NCBI RefSeq assembly: GCF_014646815.1
Contig: NZ_BMNZ01000002.1
Span: forward strand, 434,001 to 498,000
Source: Terrabacter tumescens
Lineage (GTDB): Bacteria; Actinomycetota; Actinomycetes; Actinomycetales; Dermatophilaceae
DNA length: 64,000 bases
Direction: 5' to 3'
In this document: positions 49,887-57,967 of the stretch, one piece after another
Layout: every line of letters begins with the position of its first letter
Position numbering within the stretch: position 1 is the first letter of the stretch
Made by a program: the position numbers and the translations under genes
The notes under the pieces: generated by a model
The model's database searches: none
The model's input: only the letters and a program-made list of their open reading frames with translations
What the model was told of the DNA's origin: nothing

Positions 49887-50519
49887 CTACTCCTCGGAGG
49901 CGCCGGCGGAGGCCTTCTTGGACTTCGCCGCCCGCGCGGGAGCCGTCTTCGCGGCCTGCTTCGCGTCGCGGGCCGCCTTCTTGGCGGTGGCCGAGGGCTT
50001 GCTCGTCTTCTTCGCCGCCACGTAGCGCTCGGGGTCCTTGTCCTTCGGCGTGATCCCCTCGGCCCAGCGCACCGCCTCGTAGCGCAGGAACTGGACCGCG
50101 ATCTCGTGGCGCAGCTCGAGGCTGGCGCGCTGCCGGAAGTCGGCGAGGTCCTGGCGCTCCTCCTCACCCATGTGGTCGCTGTTGTGCACGTTGGCGTCGA
50201 CGACGGCGGTCCACCACGCGTCCGACCCGGTGCGGCAGCGCCCGACCTTGCGCACCGACGTGCGGATGTCGTTGTGGTCCTTGACGGCGTCCTCGACCTC
50301 CTCGTCGACGGACTCGGCGTCGGCGCCACCCGTGCCGATGCGCAGCAGCTCCGGGTAGAAGTAGAGCTCCTCGGCCTCGGCGTGGGTCTCGAGGAGGATC
50401 TCGAGGCGCTTCCAGATCGCGGCGAGGCCCTCGTGGTCGTCGCGCGGCCACTCCTCGAGCATGGCGAACATCCGTCGCTGCTCGTCGTGCTGGCGGAGGA
50501 TGACGTCGGTGATGTCCAC
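49887..50519 (-). CDS. Hemerythrin-domain protein with histone-like basic tail
   Basis: 210 residues, GTG start. Residues about 1-150 form an HHE hemerythrin bundle. Di-iron ligands are plausible in 'L-R-Q-H-D-E-Q', 'H-A-E-A-E-E', 'E-D-A-V-K-D-H-N-D', and 'R-H-E'. Residues about 162-210 are Lys/Ala/Ser/Thr-rich ('A-A-K-K-T-S-K-P', 'K-K-A-A-R-D-A-K-Q-A-A-K-T'), like histone H1 tails. It may sense O2 or NO and bind DNA or RNA. A longer ATG start at 50573 is possible. It precedes the repeat array. Confidence 0.8.
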   Translation of the reverse strand: MDITDVILRQHDEQRRMFAMLEEWPRDDHEGLAAIWKRLEILLETHAEAEELYFYPELLRIGTGGADAESVDEEVEDAVKDHNDIRTSVRKVGRCRTGSDAWWTAVVDANVHNSDHMGEEERQDLADFRQRASLELRHEIAVQFLRYEAVRWAEGITPKDKDPERYVAAKKTSKPSATAKKAARDAKQAAKTAPARAAKSKKASAGASEE

Positions 50520-50701
50520 GAAGGGGGCCTTTCTGTCGTCCGGAGGCTTCCGGATCCACTGTGCCGCATCCATACCCGATGTACGCGTAGGGCCGGGTTG
50601 CGCCCGGCTTCGTCGTTTCGCGTATCACCGCGCCCCGGTGGTGCCACCGTTGGTCGGGAGAGTTCACCGACACGTCACCAACGCAGGATGGGTGGTTCGC
50701 G

Positions 50702-52126
50702 ATGACGAGCAACGACCTGGTCGTGGTGCTTCCGGGCATCACCGGCAGCACCCTCGGGGTCCGCGGCGACGACGGATCACCCGCGAGCGAGAACCTCATC
50801 TGGGCCCCGAGCGCTGGAGCGGTCTGGAAGCTGCTGATCGGCGGCCGGTCGATCCTCAAGAAGGCGTTGCCCGAGGGCATCGGTGACGGGCACCCCGACG
50901 ACGGCGTCGAGCCGGTCGGGCTGATGCCGGACGTCCACGTGCTGCCGGGCATCTGGACGCCGATCCGCGGCTACGACGTGCTCGTCGACGCGCTGGAGCA
51001 ACAGGGCTACCAGCGCGGGACCGGCGGCAAGCCGGCCACGCTCATCCCGTTCGCCTACGACTGGCGCCTGTCCAACCGCTACAACGGCGAGCGGCTGGGG
51101 ACCGTCGTCGAGCCCGCGCTCGAGCGGCTGCGGGCGCAGGGCGGGGCGTATGCCGACGCCAAGGTCGTCTTCATCTGCCACTCCATGGGTGGCCTCGTCG
51201 CCCGCTGGTACATCGAGAAGTGCGGTGGCGCCGAGGTGACGCGCAAGCTGATCACCCTCGGCACGCCCTGGCGCGGCGCGACCGATGCGCTGGAGCAGCT
51301 CGTCAACGGCGTCAAGAAGGGGATCGGCCCGCTGTCGATCGACCTGACCGCGTTCTCCCGGAGCATGCCCTCGCTCTTCCAGCTCCTCCCGGAGTACGCG
51401 TGCATCTCCGACGGGGCCGGGGGCTGGTCCAAGACGACCGAGGTGTCGGTGCCCAACGTGAGCACCGCGATGGTCACCGACGCGATGACCTTCCACACCG
51501 ACCTGCAGGCCGCCGAGGTGGCGCGACCGGCGAGCCGCACGATGACCCACATGGTCGTGGGGATCCGCCAGCCGAGCCAGACCACGGTCACCTTCCAGGA
51601 CGGTCACGCGGTGACGTCGCAGACCTTCGGGAGCGACAACGACTACGGCGACGGCACGGTCTCGCTCACCGGGGCCGTCGGGCTGGGGGAGGCGCTGGAC
51701 ACCAACCTCGCGGTGCGCGTGCCCGAGCAGCACACCAACCTCCAGTGCAACCAGTTCGTCCTCGACCAGGTGCAGGAGATCCTCACGGCCCAGCCGGTGC
51801 GCCGCCGCGAGATCGCCGACACGAGCGTGCGCGCCGTCGTGCCCGACCTCGTCACGGCCGGGCAGCCGCTCAAGGTGGCCTTCGACCTCGAGTCGGACGA
51901 CCCAGGCGCCGACCCGCCGCACAAGGCCGTGGCCGTGACGGTGCGCAACGCCAAGGGGAAGGTGCTGGCCACGGCGGAGCCGACGCTGCGCCACGGGCAC
52001 GGCGTCGCGACCTTCGCCGACCTGCCCGCCGGCACGCACTCGGTCACCCTCGCCGGGTCGGGACCCACCTCGACGGTCCGCCCCGTCACCTCGACGACCC
52101 TCGTGTGGCCCGAGCCGCCCCGCTGA
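50702..52126 (+). CDS. LCAT/lipase-class-like alpha/beta hydrolase with C-terminal beta domain
   Basis: 474 residues. 'V-V-L-P-G-I-T-G-S-T-L' opens an LCAT-like hydrolase: 'P-F-A-Y-D-W-R-L-S-N' and nucleophile 'C-H-S-M-G-G' near residue 160 follow, with acid in 'D-N-D-Y-G-D-G-T-V' and His in 'V-P-E-Q-H-T-N'. The LCAT family transfers or hydrolyses acyl chains of lipids. Residues about 375-470 form a beta-sandwich (V-V-P-D-L-V-T-A-G-Q-P-L...), possibly for substrate binding. No signal peptide, so it acts in the cytoplasm. Separated from the hemerythrin gene by a 182-bp divergent promoter region. Confidence 0.8.
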   Translation: MTSNDLVVVLPGITGSTLGVRGDDGSPASENLIWAPSAGAVWKLLIGGRSILKKALPEGIGDGHPDDGVEPVGLMPDVHVLPGIWTPIRGYDVLVDALEQQGYQRGTGGKPATLIPFAYDWRLSNRYNGERLGTVVEPALERLRAQGGAYADAKVVFICHSMGGLVARWYIEKCGGAEVTRKLITLGTPWRGATDALEQLVNGVKKGIGPLSIDLTAFSRSMPSLFQLLPEYACISDGAGGWSKTTEVSVPNVSTAMVTDAMTFHTDLQAAEVARPASRTMTHMVVGIRQPSQTTVTFQDGHAVTSQTFGSDNDYGDGTVSLTGAVGLGEALDTNLAVRVPEQHTNLQCNQFVLDQVQEILTAQPVRRREIADTSVRAVVPDLVTAGQPLKVAFDLESDDPGADPPHKAVAVTVRNAKGKVLATAEPTLRHGHGVATFADLPAGTHSVTLAGSGPTSTVRPVTSTTLVWPEPPR

Positions 52127-52149
52127 ACCCGGTCCGCGCCCGGCCATCG

Positions 52150-52330
52150 CGCTCGTGATCCTGCGCCGGATCACGCGTCCGCTGCGCCACAGCGACACCT
52201 CTGGCGCGATCTCCCGCGCGATCTCCGGCGCGATCTCCGGCGCGACGCCCCGCTCGTGATCCTGCGCCGGATCGCGCGCCTGCTGCGCCACAGCGACACC
52301 TCCGGCGCGATCTCCCGCACAATCTGCCGC
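52150..52330. repeat. Two ~75-bp direct copies (period 101 bp) plus 12-bp repeats
   Basis: A block starting CGCTCGTGATCCTGCGCCGG occurs at 52150 and at 52251, with only a few differences for about 75 bp. It contains GATCC/GGATC arms facing each other. Between the copies a GGCGCGATCTCC-like 12-mer repeats about three and a half times (52203-52246). It separates the lipase and a VOC protein gene; no reading frame is convincing. It does not share the GTCGAGTG core of the other arrays. Confidence 0.85.
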
Positions 52331-52367
52331 TTGACGTGGTGTCTGCGGCTGGTGGTTGGGTCGGAGC

Positions 52368-52775
52368 ATGACTACTGAGACCTCTGCACCGAAGATCGGC
52401 TGGGACTGTGTCGCGCTCGACTGCGCCGACGCGGCCGGCGTCGCGCAGTTCTACGCCGACCTGCTCGGCGGCACGGTCGACGCAGACCCCGACGGCGACT
52501 GGTTCAACGTGCTGTGGGACGGCCCGCGCATCGCCACGCAGGTCGCGCCCGACCAGACGTCGCCCGACTGGCCCCGGGGCCAGCAGCAGGCGCACCTCGA
52601 CTTCGTCGTCACCGACATCGCGGCGGCGCACGAGCGGGTGCTCGCCCTCGGCGGCACGGCGCTCGACCCGGTCGACCCGCCGGAGCCCGGCCCCGAGCGC
52701 GGTTTCCGCGTCTATGCCGACCCGGCCGGTCACCCCTTCTGCCTGTGTCGCCCGACGAAGGACGCGTGGGGCTGA
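52368..52775 (+). CDS. VOC-family (glyoxalase-like) protein
   Basis: 135 residues. Vicinal oxygen chelate fold with 'D-C-A-D-A-A-G-V-A-Q-F-Y-A-D-L-L-G-G' and 'H-L-D-F-V-V-T-D-I-A-A-A-H-E-R-V' halves and 'R-V-Y-A-D-P-A-G-H-P-F-C' ending. His and Glu are present at VOC metal positions only in part. Such proteins often confer resistance or modify small molecules; function unknown. The TTGGGT box 6 nt before ATG is a weak leaderless candidate. Confidence 0.85.
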   Translation: MTTETSAPKIGWDCVALDCADAAGVAQFYADLLGGTVDADPDGDWFNVLWDGPRIATQVAPDQTSPDWPRGQQQAHLDFVVTDIAAAHERVLALGGTALDPVDPPEPGPERGFRVYADPAGHPFCLCRPTKDAWG

Positions 52776-52779
52776 GGTC

Positions 52780-53571
52780 TCAGCGCAGGACGAGGCCGAA
52801 GTGCTCGGCCAGCGCGGCCGTGACCGCGTCCTCGCCGGCGAGCACGGTCTCCTCGCGGCGGCCGTGGGTCGTCGTGATGAGCCGGTCGCCGCTCAGGGTG
52901 ATGCGCCCCGTCGGCGTCAGCATCGAGGCCAGTCGCGAGCGTGTGAAGTGGCTCCCCGGCGACGTCTGCTGCCAGACGTTGCGCTCCTCGAAGTCCGCGA
53001 GCGGGTGCGGGGTGGCCGTGAAGACGAACCGGTCGCGCCAGCCCTCGCCCGCCTCGCGCTCGCGGTAGGCCCACGCACCCGCACGCTGCTCGAGCCCCAC
53101 CTCGTGGTCGCGCTCGCGCCGCCCGAGGTCCTCGCGCAGCGGCAGCGGCTCGATGAACCCGGCGCCGAAGCCGACGTCGGCGAGCACGGACTCGTCCAGG
53201 CTGCCGCCTGACACGACGAGCGCGACGTGGTCGAACTCGTCGGTGAGCCCGCCGTCCACGGTGGCCACGCGCGCCGAGACGAGGTCGACGGCATACCCGA
53301 GGCTGCGCAGCAGCAGGGCGAAGAGACCGTTGAGCTCGTAGCAGTAGCCGCCGCGCCGCGCACCGACGACCTTGTCCAGCAACGAGATCCGGTCGAGACG
53401 GATCGGTCGACCGATCGTCACGTCGAGGTTCTCGAACGGCACGCTCAGCAGGTGCGCGCGGTGCAGCGACGCCAGCGCCGCGAGGGTCGGTGCCTCCGGG
53501 GCCGTCACGCCGATCCGGGCGAGGTAGGCGCCGGCCTCGGTGGTGGTCAGGGCGTCCGTCGTGGGAGTCAC
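52780..53571 (-). CDS. nat: Arylamine N-acetyltransferase
   Basis: 263 residues, GTG start. The catalytic Cys-His-Asp triad is visible: Cys in 'R-R-G-G-Y-C-Y-E-L-N-G' near 77, His in 'F-D-H-V-A-L' and Asp in 'A-D-V-G-F-G'. 'P-F-E-N-L-D-V' is the N-terminal family mark. It acetylates arylamines and hydrazines with acetyl-CoA; mycobacterial homologues acetylate isoniazid and affect cell-wall lipids. It converges on the VOC gene with four bases between stops. Confidence 0.92.
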   Translation of the reverse strand: MTPTTDALTTTEAGAYLARIGVTAPEAPTLAALASLHRAHLLSVPFENLDVTIGRPIRLDRISLLDKVVGARRGGYCYELNGLFALLLRSLGYAVDLVSARVATVDGGLTDEFDHVALVVSGGSLDESVLADVGFGAGFIEPLPLREDLGRRERDHEVGLEQRAGAWAYREREAGEGWRDRFVFTATPHPLADFEERNVWQQTSPGSHFTRSRLASMLTPTGRITLSGDRLITTTHGRREETVLAGEDAVTAALAEHFGLVLR

Positions 53572-53604
53572 GCCCTCATGCTGCGACCTCGAGCCCCCTT
53601 GAGG

Positions 53605-54627
53605 TCAAGCGGGAGCGGGGAGCGACAGCGTCACCCCGACCAGGGTCACGCCGCGCCCGTCGCTCTCGTATGCCGTCCGCTCCAGCAGGTGCCCGGCCGC
53701 GGCCCGCAGGGTGGCGGGGTCGAGGGTCGGGTCCTCGAGCGGTCCGCGCTCGAGCACCTGGGCGCCGTCGTCGTAGCGGACGAGCACCTCGAGCCGGCTC
53801 GGCAGCCGAGGCGGGTCGTCGAGACCGTGCACGCGGGTGACGGCACGGTCGACGCACTCGTCGAGGACGGCGACCACCTTGGAGCGGGTCCGGGTGGCGG
53901 CGAAGGACCGGCTCGTGCTCACCGACCGTCGTGGCTGCGGCAGGCGGATCGTGGCGTCGTCGGTGCCGCGCGCGATGGAGACGAGGCGCCGGGCCATCGC
54001 TGTGGTGACGATGCGCTTGAGGTCGTCCTCGTCGAGACCGTCGAGGTCCGAGACGACGAAAAGGCCTGCGGCGTGGAGCTTCTCGTAGGTGGCCGCCCCG
54101 ACGCCCCAGAGCTCGTCGAGGCGCAGCCGGGGTCGCACGCGCGCCTCGAGCTCGGCGTCGACGACGACGAGACCGTCGGGCTTGGCGCGGCGGCTCGCGA
54201 GCTTGGCCATGAGCTTGGTGCGCCCGACCCCGACCGACACGGGCAGCCCCACCTCGGCGCGGGCGGCCGCGCGCAGGGCGACCGCCAGCCCGCGCGGGTC
54301 GCCGCGGTCGCGTCCCGTGACGTCGAGGAAGGCCTCCTCGACCGAGCCGGGCTCGACGAGCGGGGTGAAGCGGCGGAAGATCTCGAACAGCCGTGCCGAG
54401 GCCTCCTCGTAGGCCTCGGTGCGGTAGCCGGTCACCAGCACGTGCGGCCACCGGCGCTGGACCTGGCGCACCGGCATACCGGCGTGGATGCCGAGGGCAC
54501 GGGCCTCGTAGGACGGGCAGGCGACGACCTCGTGGGCGACGACGATCGGCCGACCGCGCAACGTCGGGTCGTCGCGCTGCTCGACGGAGGCGAGGAAGGC
54601 GTCGGCGTCGGCGTGCAGGAGGACCAC
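53605..54627 (-). CDS. dinB: Y-family DNA polymerase IV-like, steric-gate Leu
   Basis: 340 residues, GTG start. DinB layout of palm/fingers (about 1-165), thumb (about 166-230) and little finger (about 235-335). 'H-A-D-A-D-A-F-L-A-S-V-E' carries the first metal Asp (D7). The position of the usual Phe/Tyr steric gate is Leu12, as reported for mycobacterial DinB2. The second carboxylate pair is 'S-V-E-E-A-F' (E97-E98), where DinB normally has D-E. Leu would weaken discrimination against ribonucleotides. A bypass or rNTP-using polymerase is inferred. ~30 bp separate it from nat. Confidence 0.88.
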   Translation of the reverse strand: MVLLHADADAFLASVEQRDDPTLRGRPIVVAHEVVACPSYEARALGIHAGMPVRQVQRRWPHVLVTGYRTEAYEEASARLFEIFRRFTPLVEPGSVEEAFLDVTGRDRGDPRGLAVALRAAARAEVGLPVSVGVGRTKLMAKLASRRAKPDGLVVVDAELEARVRPRLRLDELWGVGAATYEKLHAAGLFVVSDLDGLDEDDLKRIVTTAMARRLVSIARGTDDATIRLPQPRRSVSTSRSFAATRTRSKVVAVLDECVDRAVTRVHGLDDPPRLPSRLEVLVRYDDGAQVLERGPLEDPTLDPATLRAAAGHLLERTAYESDGRGVTLVGVTLSLPAPA

Positions 54628-54766
54628 GCGTCCAGTCTCGGCCCCGGCACCGACAGCCGGCCAGCGCGGATCTGCCGTTCCGCGGGTCTCGGGGGCGTGC
54701 CCGGAGCACACTGGGGCGAGATCGTGCGGGTCTGCTGCTGGTGCGGGAACGGACGGAGGTGGGGAC

Positions 54767-55246
54767 GTGGAGGTCTCACGGCGAGGGGCGGCTCTGGTCA
54801 CCGTGTGCCTGGTGGCGCTGACGCCCACTGCGTGCGGGGCGGTCGACGACGTCGGTCGGGTCCTGGCACAGCACGCCGAGGACCTGACGGTGCTGGCCCG
54901 GACGAGGTGGGCGGCATCCTCGACCCTGCCGAGGGTGGTGACCGTCAGCCGAGAAGCGGTCGAGGCCAAGGCTGCTGCTCTGGCCGCGGCGGTGCGCGAC
55001 GTGCCGGCCGAGGACCGGTGGGAGGTCGTGTCGGCCGGATGCGAGCTCTGGTCGCTCCAAGAGGTGGGCAACGACCCCGACAAGGCCGTGAGCTACGTCC
55101 GGGACAAGTTCCGCAACGCCTGGGTCTACGAGCAGCAGGTGAGGGATCTCGCGGAAGAGCTTCGAAAGACGCACGGCACCCGGGACCAGAGCGTCATCCT
55201 CGGTCGGGCGCTGGTCTGCACCGCGGCGGATGCGCAGAACACCTGA
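54767..55246 (+). CDS. Predicted lipoprotein
   Basis: 159 residues with GTG start and GGAGGTG ahead. Lipobox 'L-T-P-T-A-C' puts the lipidated Cys at about 23. The mature protein is helical with 'H-A-E-D-L-T-V-L-A-R-T-R' and 'Y-V-R-D-K-F-R-N-A-W-V-Y-E', and has two further cysteines. I recognise no family. It converges on the patatin gene with 3 bp between stops. Probably anchored outside the membrane. Confidence 0.65.
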   Translation: MEVSRRGAALVTVCLVALTPTACGAVDDVGRVLAQHAEDLTVLARTRWAASSTLPRVVTVSREAVEAKAAALAAAVRDVPAEDRWEVVSAGCELWSLQEVGNDPDKAVSYVRDKFRNAWVYEQQVRDLAEELRKTHGTRDQSVILGRALVCTAADAQNT

Positions 55247-55249
55247 GCG

Positions 55250-56263
55250 TCAGTAGCCGGCGTGGTCGAGGGCCTCGGTCGTCAGCTGCCGCCCGAGCTC
55301 GATCATCTCCGCGGCGCGGTGGAAGTCGAGCGTGCGCACGGCGTTGGACGGCACGGTGACGAGGACGTCCGGCGGGTTGCTCGCCATCCGGTAGCGCGAG
55401 ATGAGCGCCGACATCGTGTCGAACGACATGTTGAGCAGGTCGAGCAGCCCGACGTCGGCGGACCGGACGACGAGCGCGTCGGCCGGCGCCTGCGGGAGCT
55501 CGTCGAGGGCCTCGGGTGGCAGGGCCGGGGCCTGCGCAGGCTCGGGTTCGAGGTCGCGGGAGTGCCCGCCGAACCGGCTCGTGATGGACCGGAAGCGTTC
55601 GGACTCGAGCACGTCGGCGGCGCTGCGGCGCAGCCGGGTCGTCCACTCCTGGCGCGGGACCGGCTCGGACGACTCCTTGACCGGCGTCGTCGGGCCGCCC
55701 GGGGCGCGCATGCCCGACAGGGAGACGGCGATCGTCAGGTCCGCCGAGGTGGCCGCGGTCGGCTCGATGGGGATGGGGTTGATGAGGCCGCCGTCGACGA
55801 GCACCCGCCCGTTGATGACCGCCGGAGTGATGACGCCGGGGATCGCGATCGACGCCCGGATCGCGTGCTCGACCGGTCCACGCTGGAACCACACCTCGCG
55901 CCGCGCGTTGATGTCCGTCGCGACGGCCGTGTAGGGGATCGGCAGGCCCTCGATCGTCGCGCCGTCGAGGATCTCGCCGACCTTGGCGATGATCCGCTCG
56001 GCCCGGATCGCGCCGTTCGGCGAGGTGATGCTGAGGTCGAGCAGGCGCCACACCTCGCGCTGGGTCAGGCTCCGCGCCCACTCCGTGTAGGGCTCGAGCT
56101 TGCCCGCCGCGGCGACCCCGCCGACGAGGGCGCCCATCGACGTGCCGGCGATCGACACGACCTCGAACCCCCGCTCGTCGAGCACCTCGAGCGCCCCGAT
56201 GTGGGCGTAGCCACGGGCCCCGCCCGATCCGAGCACGACCGCCGCACGCATACCCTCTGCCAC
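55250..56263 (-). CDS. Patatin-like phospholipase
   Basis: 337 residues, GTG start with a TATCGT leaderless box. The oxyanion loop is 'G-S-G-G-A-R-G-Y-A-H-I-G', the Ser nucleophile sits in 'A-G-T-S-M-G-A-L', and the acid is in 'V-D-G-G-L-I-N-P'. This is the RssA/YlbK-type patatin, cytoplasmic or membrane-associated. It hydrolyses acyl esters of lipids. The C-terminal ~110 residues have a D-L-L-N-M-S-F-D-T-M repeat of helices of unknown role. Confidence 0.85.
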   Translation of the reverse strand: MAEGMRAAVVLGSGGARGYAHIGALEVLDERGFEVVSIAGTSMGALVGGVAAAGKLEPYTEWARSLTQREVWRLLDLSITSPNGAIRAERIIAKVGEILDGATIEGLPIPYTAVATDINARREVWFQRGPVEHAIRASIAIPGVITPAVINGRVLVDGGLINPIPIEPTAATSADLTIAVSLSGMRAPGGPTTPVKESSEPVPRQEWTTRLRRSAADVLESERFRSITSRFGGHSRDLEPEPAQAPALPPEALDELPQAPADALVVRSADVGLLDLLNMSFDTMSALISRYRMASNPPDVLVTVPSNAVRTLDFHRAAEMIELGRQLTTEALDHAGY

Positions 56264-56275
56264 ACCCCGACGATA
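56264..56275 (-). promoter_or_regulatory. Leaderless promoter -10 (TATCGT)
   Basis: TATCGT plus 6 nt precede the minus-strand GTG 56263, supporting it over the ATG four codons later. Confidence 0.55.
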
Positions 56276-56330
56276 CGACCCCCCGCAACGGCCCGCGCAC
56301 GGGTCGGCGAGGTCGAGCCGGTCACGTCGG

Positions 56331-57248
56331 TCAGGCCGGCAGGTAGTAGATCTCCATGGTGCGCAGCCTGGCCCGGTCGGCGACCATCTCGATGCCGGTG
56401 ACGACGTCGCCCTCGACGGTGAAGCAGAACGCCACCTGCGGCTCGCCGTGCAGCGTCCACACGGCGCCGACCCCGCCGTCGAAGGCCGCGAGCCGCGCCG
56501 ACTTCGCGCCGCCGTTGAAGCGCTGGGCCACGGCGTCCGGGCCGCGCAGCTGCGCCGGGGCGCCCATCGCCGTGGCGGCCTCGTCGGCCGTGAGCACGAC
56601 GTCGGGGTCGAGCATCTCGAGCAGCGCCGCGAAGTCCCCACCGCGCGCCGCGGCGAGGAAGGCGCTGACCACCTCGCGCTGACGCGTGCGGGCCGGGCTC
56701 GTCTCGGCGGCGTCGGCGGACCGGACGCGTCGCCGCGCGCGGCTCGCGAGCTGGCGGGTGGCGGCGGGGGAGCGGTCGACGATGTCGGCGATCTGCTCGA
56801 ACGGCATGCCGAAGAGGTCGTGGAGCACGAAGGCGAGCCGCTCGGCGGGGGCCAGGGTGTCGAGGACGACGAGCAGGGCCAGTCCGATGCTGTCGGCGAG
56901 CTCGGCCTCGCTCGCCGGGTCGGGCGCGTGGTGGGCCGTGGGGCCGGCCTCGACGCGGGCCTCGCCCGTCCCGACGAGGTCGGCCAGGCCGGCGTCCCAG
57001 CTGTCCTCGCGCCGGGAGCCGCGGGACCGCAGCATGTCGAGGCTGATCCGCCCGACGACGGTCGTGAGCCACCCGGCGAGGTTGTCCACCTCACTCGTGT
57101 CGCTGCGGCTCAGGCGCAGCCACGCCTCCTGTACGGCGTCGTCCGCGTCGGCCGTCGAGCCCAGCACCCGGTAGGCGACGGCGCGCAGCCGCGGTCGCTG
57201 CTGCTCGAAGTCGCGGGCCAGCCACTGCTCGCGGGGGCTGTCGTCCAT
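56331..57248 (-). CDS. ECF sigma factor, SigJ-like, with SnoaL-type C-terminal domain
   Basis: 305 residues. Sigma region 2 'R-V-L-G-S-T-A-D-A-D-D-A-V-Q-E-A-W-L-R' and region 4 'E-R-L-A-F-V-L-H-D-L-F-G-M-P-F-E-Q-I-A-D-I-V-D-R-S' are clear. A SnoaL-like alpha+beta domain (about 200-300) ends with 'Y-Y-L-P-A'. SigJ-type factors (ECF41) lack an anti-sigma factor and use this domain as a built-in regulator. ECF41 targets are often small DGPF/COG2128/oxidoreductase genes; the VOC gene across the promoter region could be one. Confidence 0.9.
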   Translation of the reverse strand: MDDSPREQWLARDFEQQRPRLRAVAYRVLGSTADADDAVQEAWLRLSRSDTSEVDNLAGWLTTVVGRISLDMLRSRGSRREDSWDAGLADLVGTGEARVEAGPTAHHAPDPASEAELADSIGLALLVVLDTLAPAERLAFVLHDLFGMPFEQIADIVDRSPAATRQLASRARRRVRSADAAETSPARTRQREVVSAFLAAARGGDFAALLEMLDPDVVLTADEAATAMGAPAQLRGPDAVAQRFNGGAKSARLAAFDGGVGAVWTLHGEPQVAFCFTVEGDVVTGIEMVADRARLRTMEIYYLPA

Positions 57249-57346
57249 CGTCGTCACATCCTCGGGTCGTGGTCCGTCATAGCACTGACGAGCCGGTGCC
57301 ACCCGATGTGACACCGCGATCACCACCACGATGCAAGGAGAGACCG

Positions 57347-57685
57347 ATGTCCGCCGCAAACACCCTCATCTACCCCGTCGCCGACCTCGACGCCGCCAAG
57401 AAGGTCTTCGGGATCCTGCTCGGTGCTCAGCCGCACACCGACCAGCCCTACTACGTCGGCTACAACGTCGACGGCCAGGAGATCGCCCTCGACCCCAACG
57501 GCCACCGCAAGGGCCTGACGGGCGGCACGCCGTACTGGTCGGTCGACGACCTCGGGGCGACCGTGACGTCCCTCGTCGAGGTCGGCGCCACGGTCAAGCA
57601 GAAGGCCACCGACGTCGGTGGTGGCCGCACCGTCGCGGTCCTCGCCGACGCCGACGGCAACATGATCGGCCTGATGCAGGGATGA
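57347..57685 (+). CDS. VOC/glyoxalase-like protein divergent from the sigma factor
   Basis: 112 residues with AAGGAG 8 nt before ATG. Compact VOC domain: 'L-I-Y-P-V-A-D-L-D-A-A-K-K-V-F' and 'Y-V-G-Y-N-V-D-G-Q-E-I-A-L-D' then 'G-G-G-R-T-V-A-V-L-A-D-A-D-G-N-M-I-G-L'. Metal ligands are incomplete. It is divergent from the SigJ-like gene with a 98-bp gap, and may be the sigma factor's target. Function unknown. Confidence 0.85.
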   Translation: MSAANTLIYPVADLDAAKKVFGILLGAQPHTDQPYYVGYNVDGQEIALDPNGHRKGLTGGTPYWSVDDLGATVTSLVEVGATVKQKATDVGGGRTVAVLADADGNMIGLMQG

Positions 57686-57896
57686 CCTCCGGGGCCGTCC
57701 CGAGCCCACCGATGGCGTATGCCGTCTGCCCGCCGAGGTGCCCGCGTCCCCTGCTCCGCCGCGACCGACGTTGTCGCGCCCAGATCGGCGAGTTCGACTG
57801 TGCAGCAAAGGGTTAGGCGGCAGCGAGTGCAACGGGGCTGACCTGTGGGACGTGCCTGACGGCATACGCCATTGGGTATCGAGTGGGGCGCATGGG

Positions 57897-57939
57897 GAGG
57901 GGCCGGGCGGGGCGTCGACGACACCCCGCCCGGCCCCTC
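57897..57939. terminator. 16-bp GC hairpin before the sugar operon
   Basis: GAGGGGCCGGGCGGGG pairs exactly with 57924-57939 around an 11-nt loop. No T-run. It may insulate the LacI promoter from upstream transcription. Confidence 0.55.
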
Positions 57940-57967
57940 ACCGCTGTCTGTCGACGGCAGACAGGCC

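Noticed and set aside
50777-52369. 530-codon minus-strand frame over the lipase gene
   Set aside because: Off-frame shadow; its repeats come from the 52.2-kb DNA repeat.
57897-57939. Riboswitch before the sugar operon
   Set aside because: A simple perfect hairpin upstream of a standard promoter; no conserved aptamer recognised.
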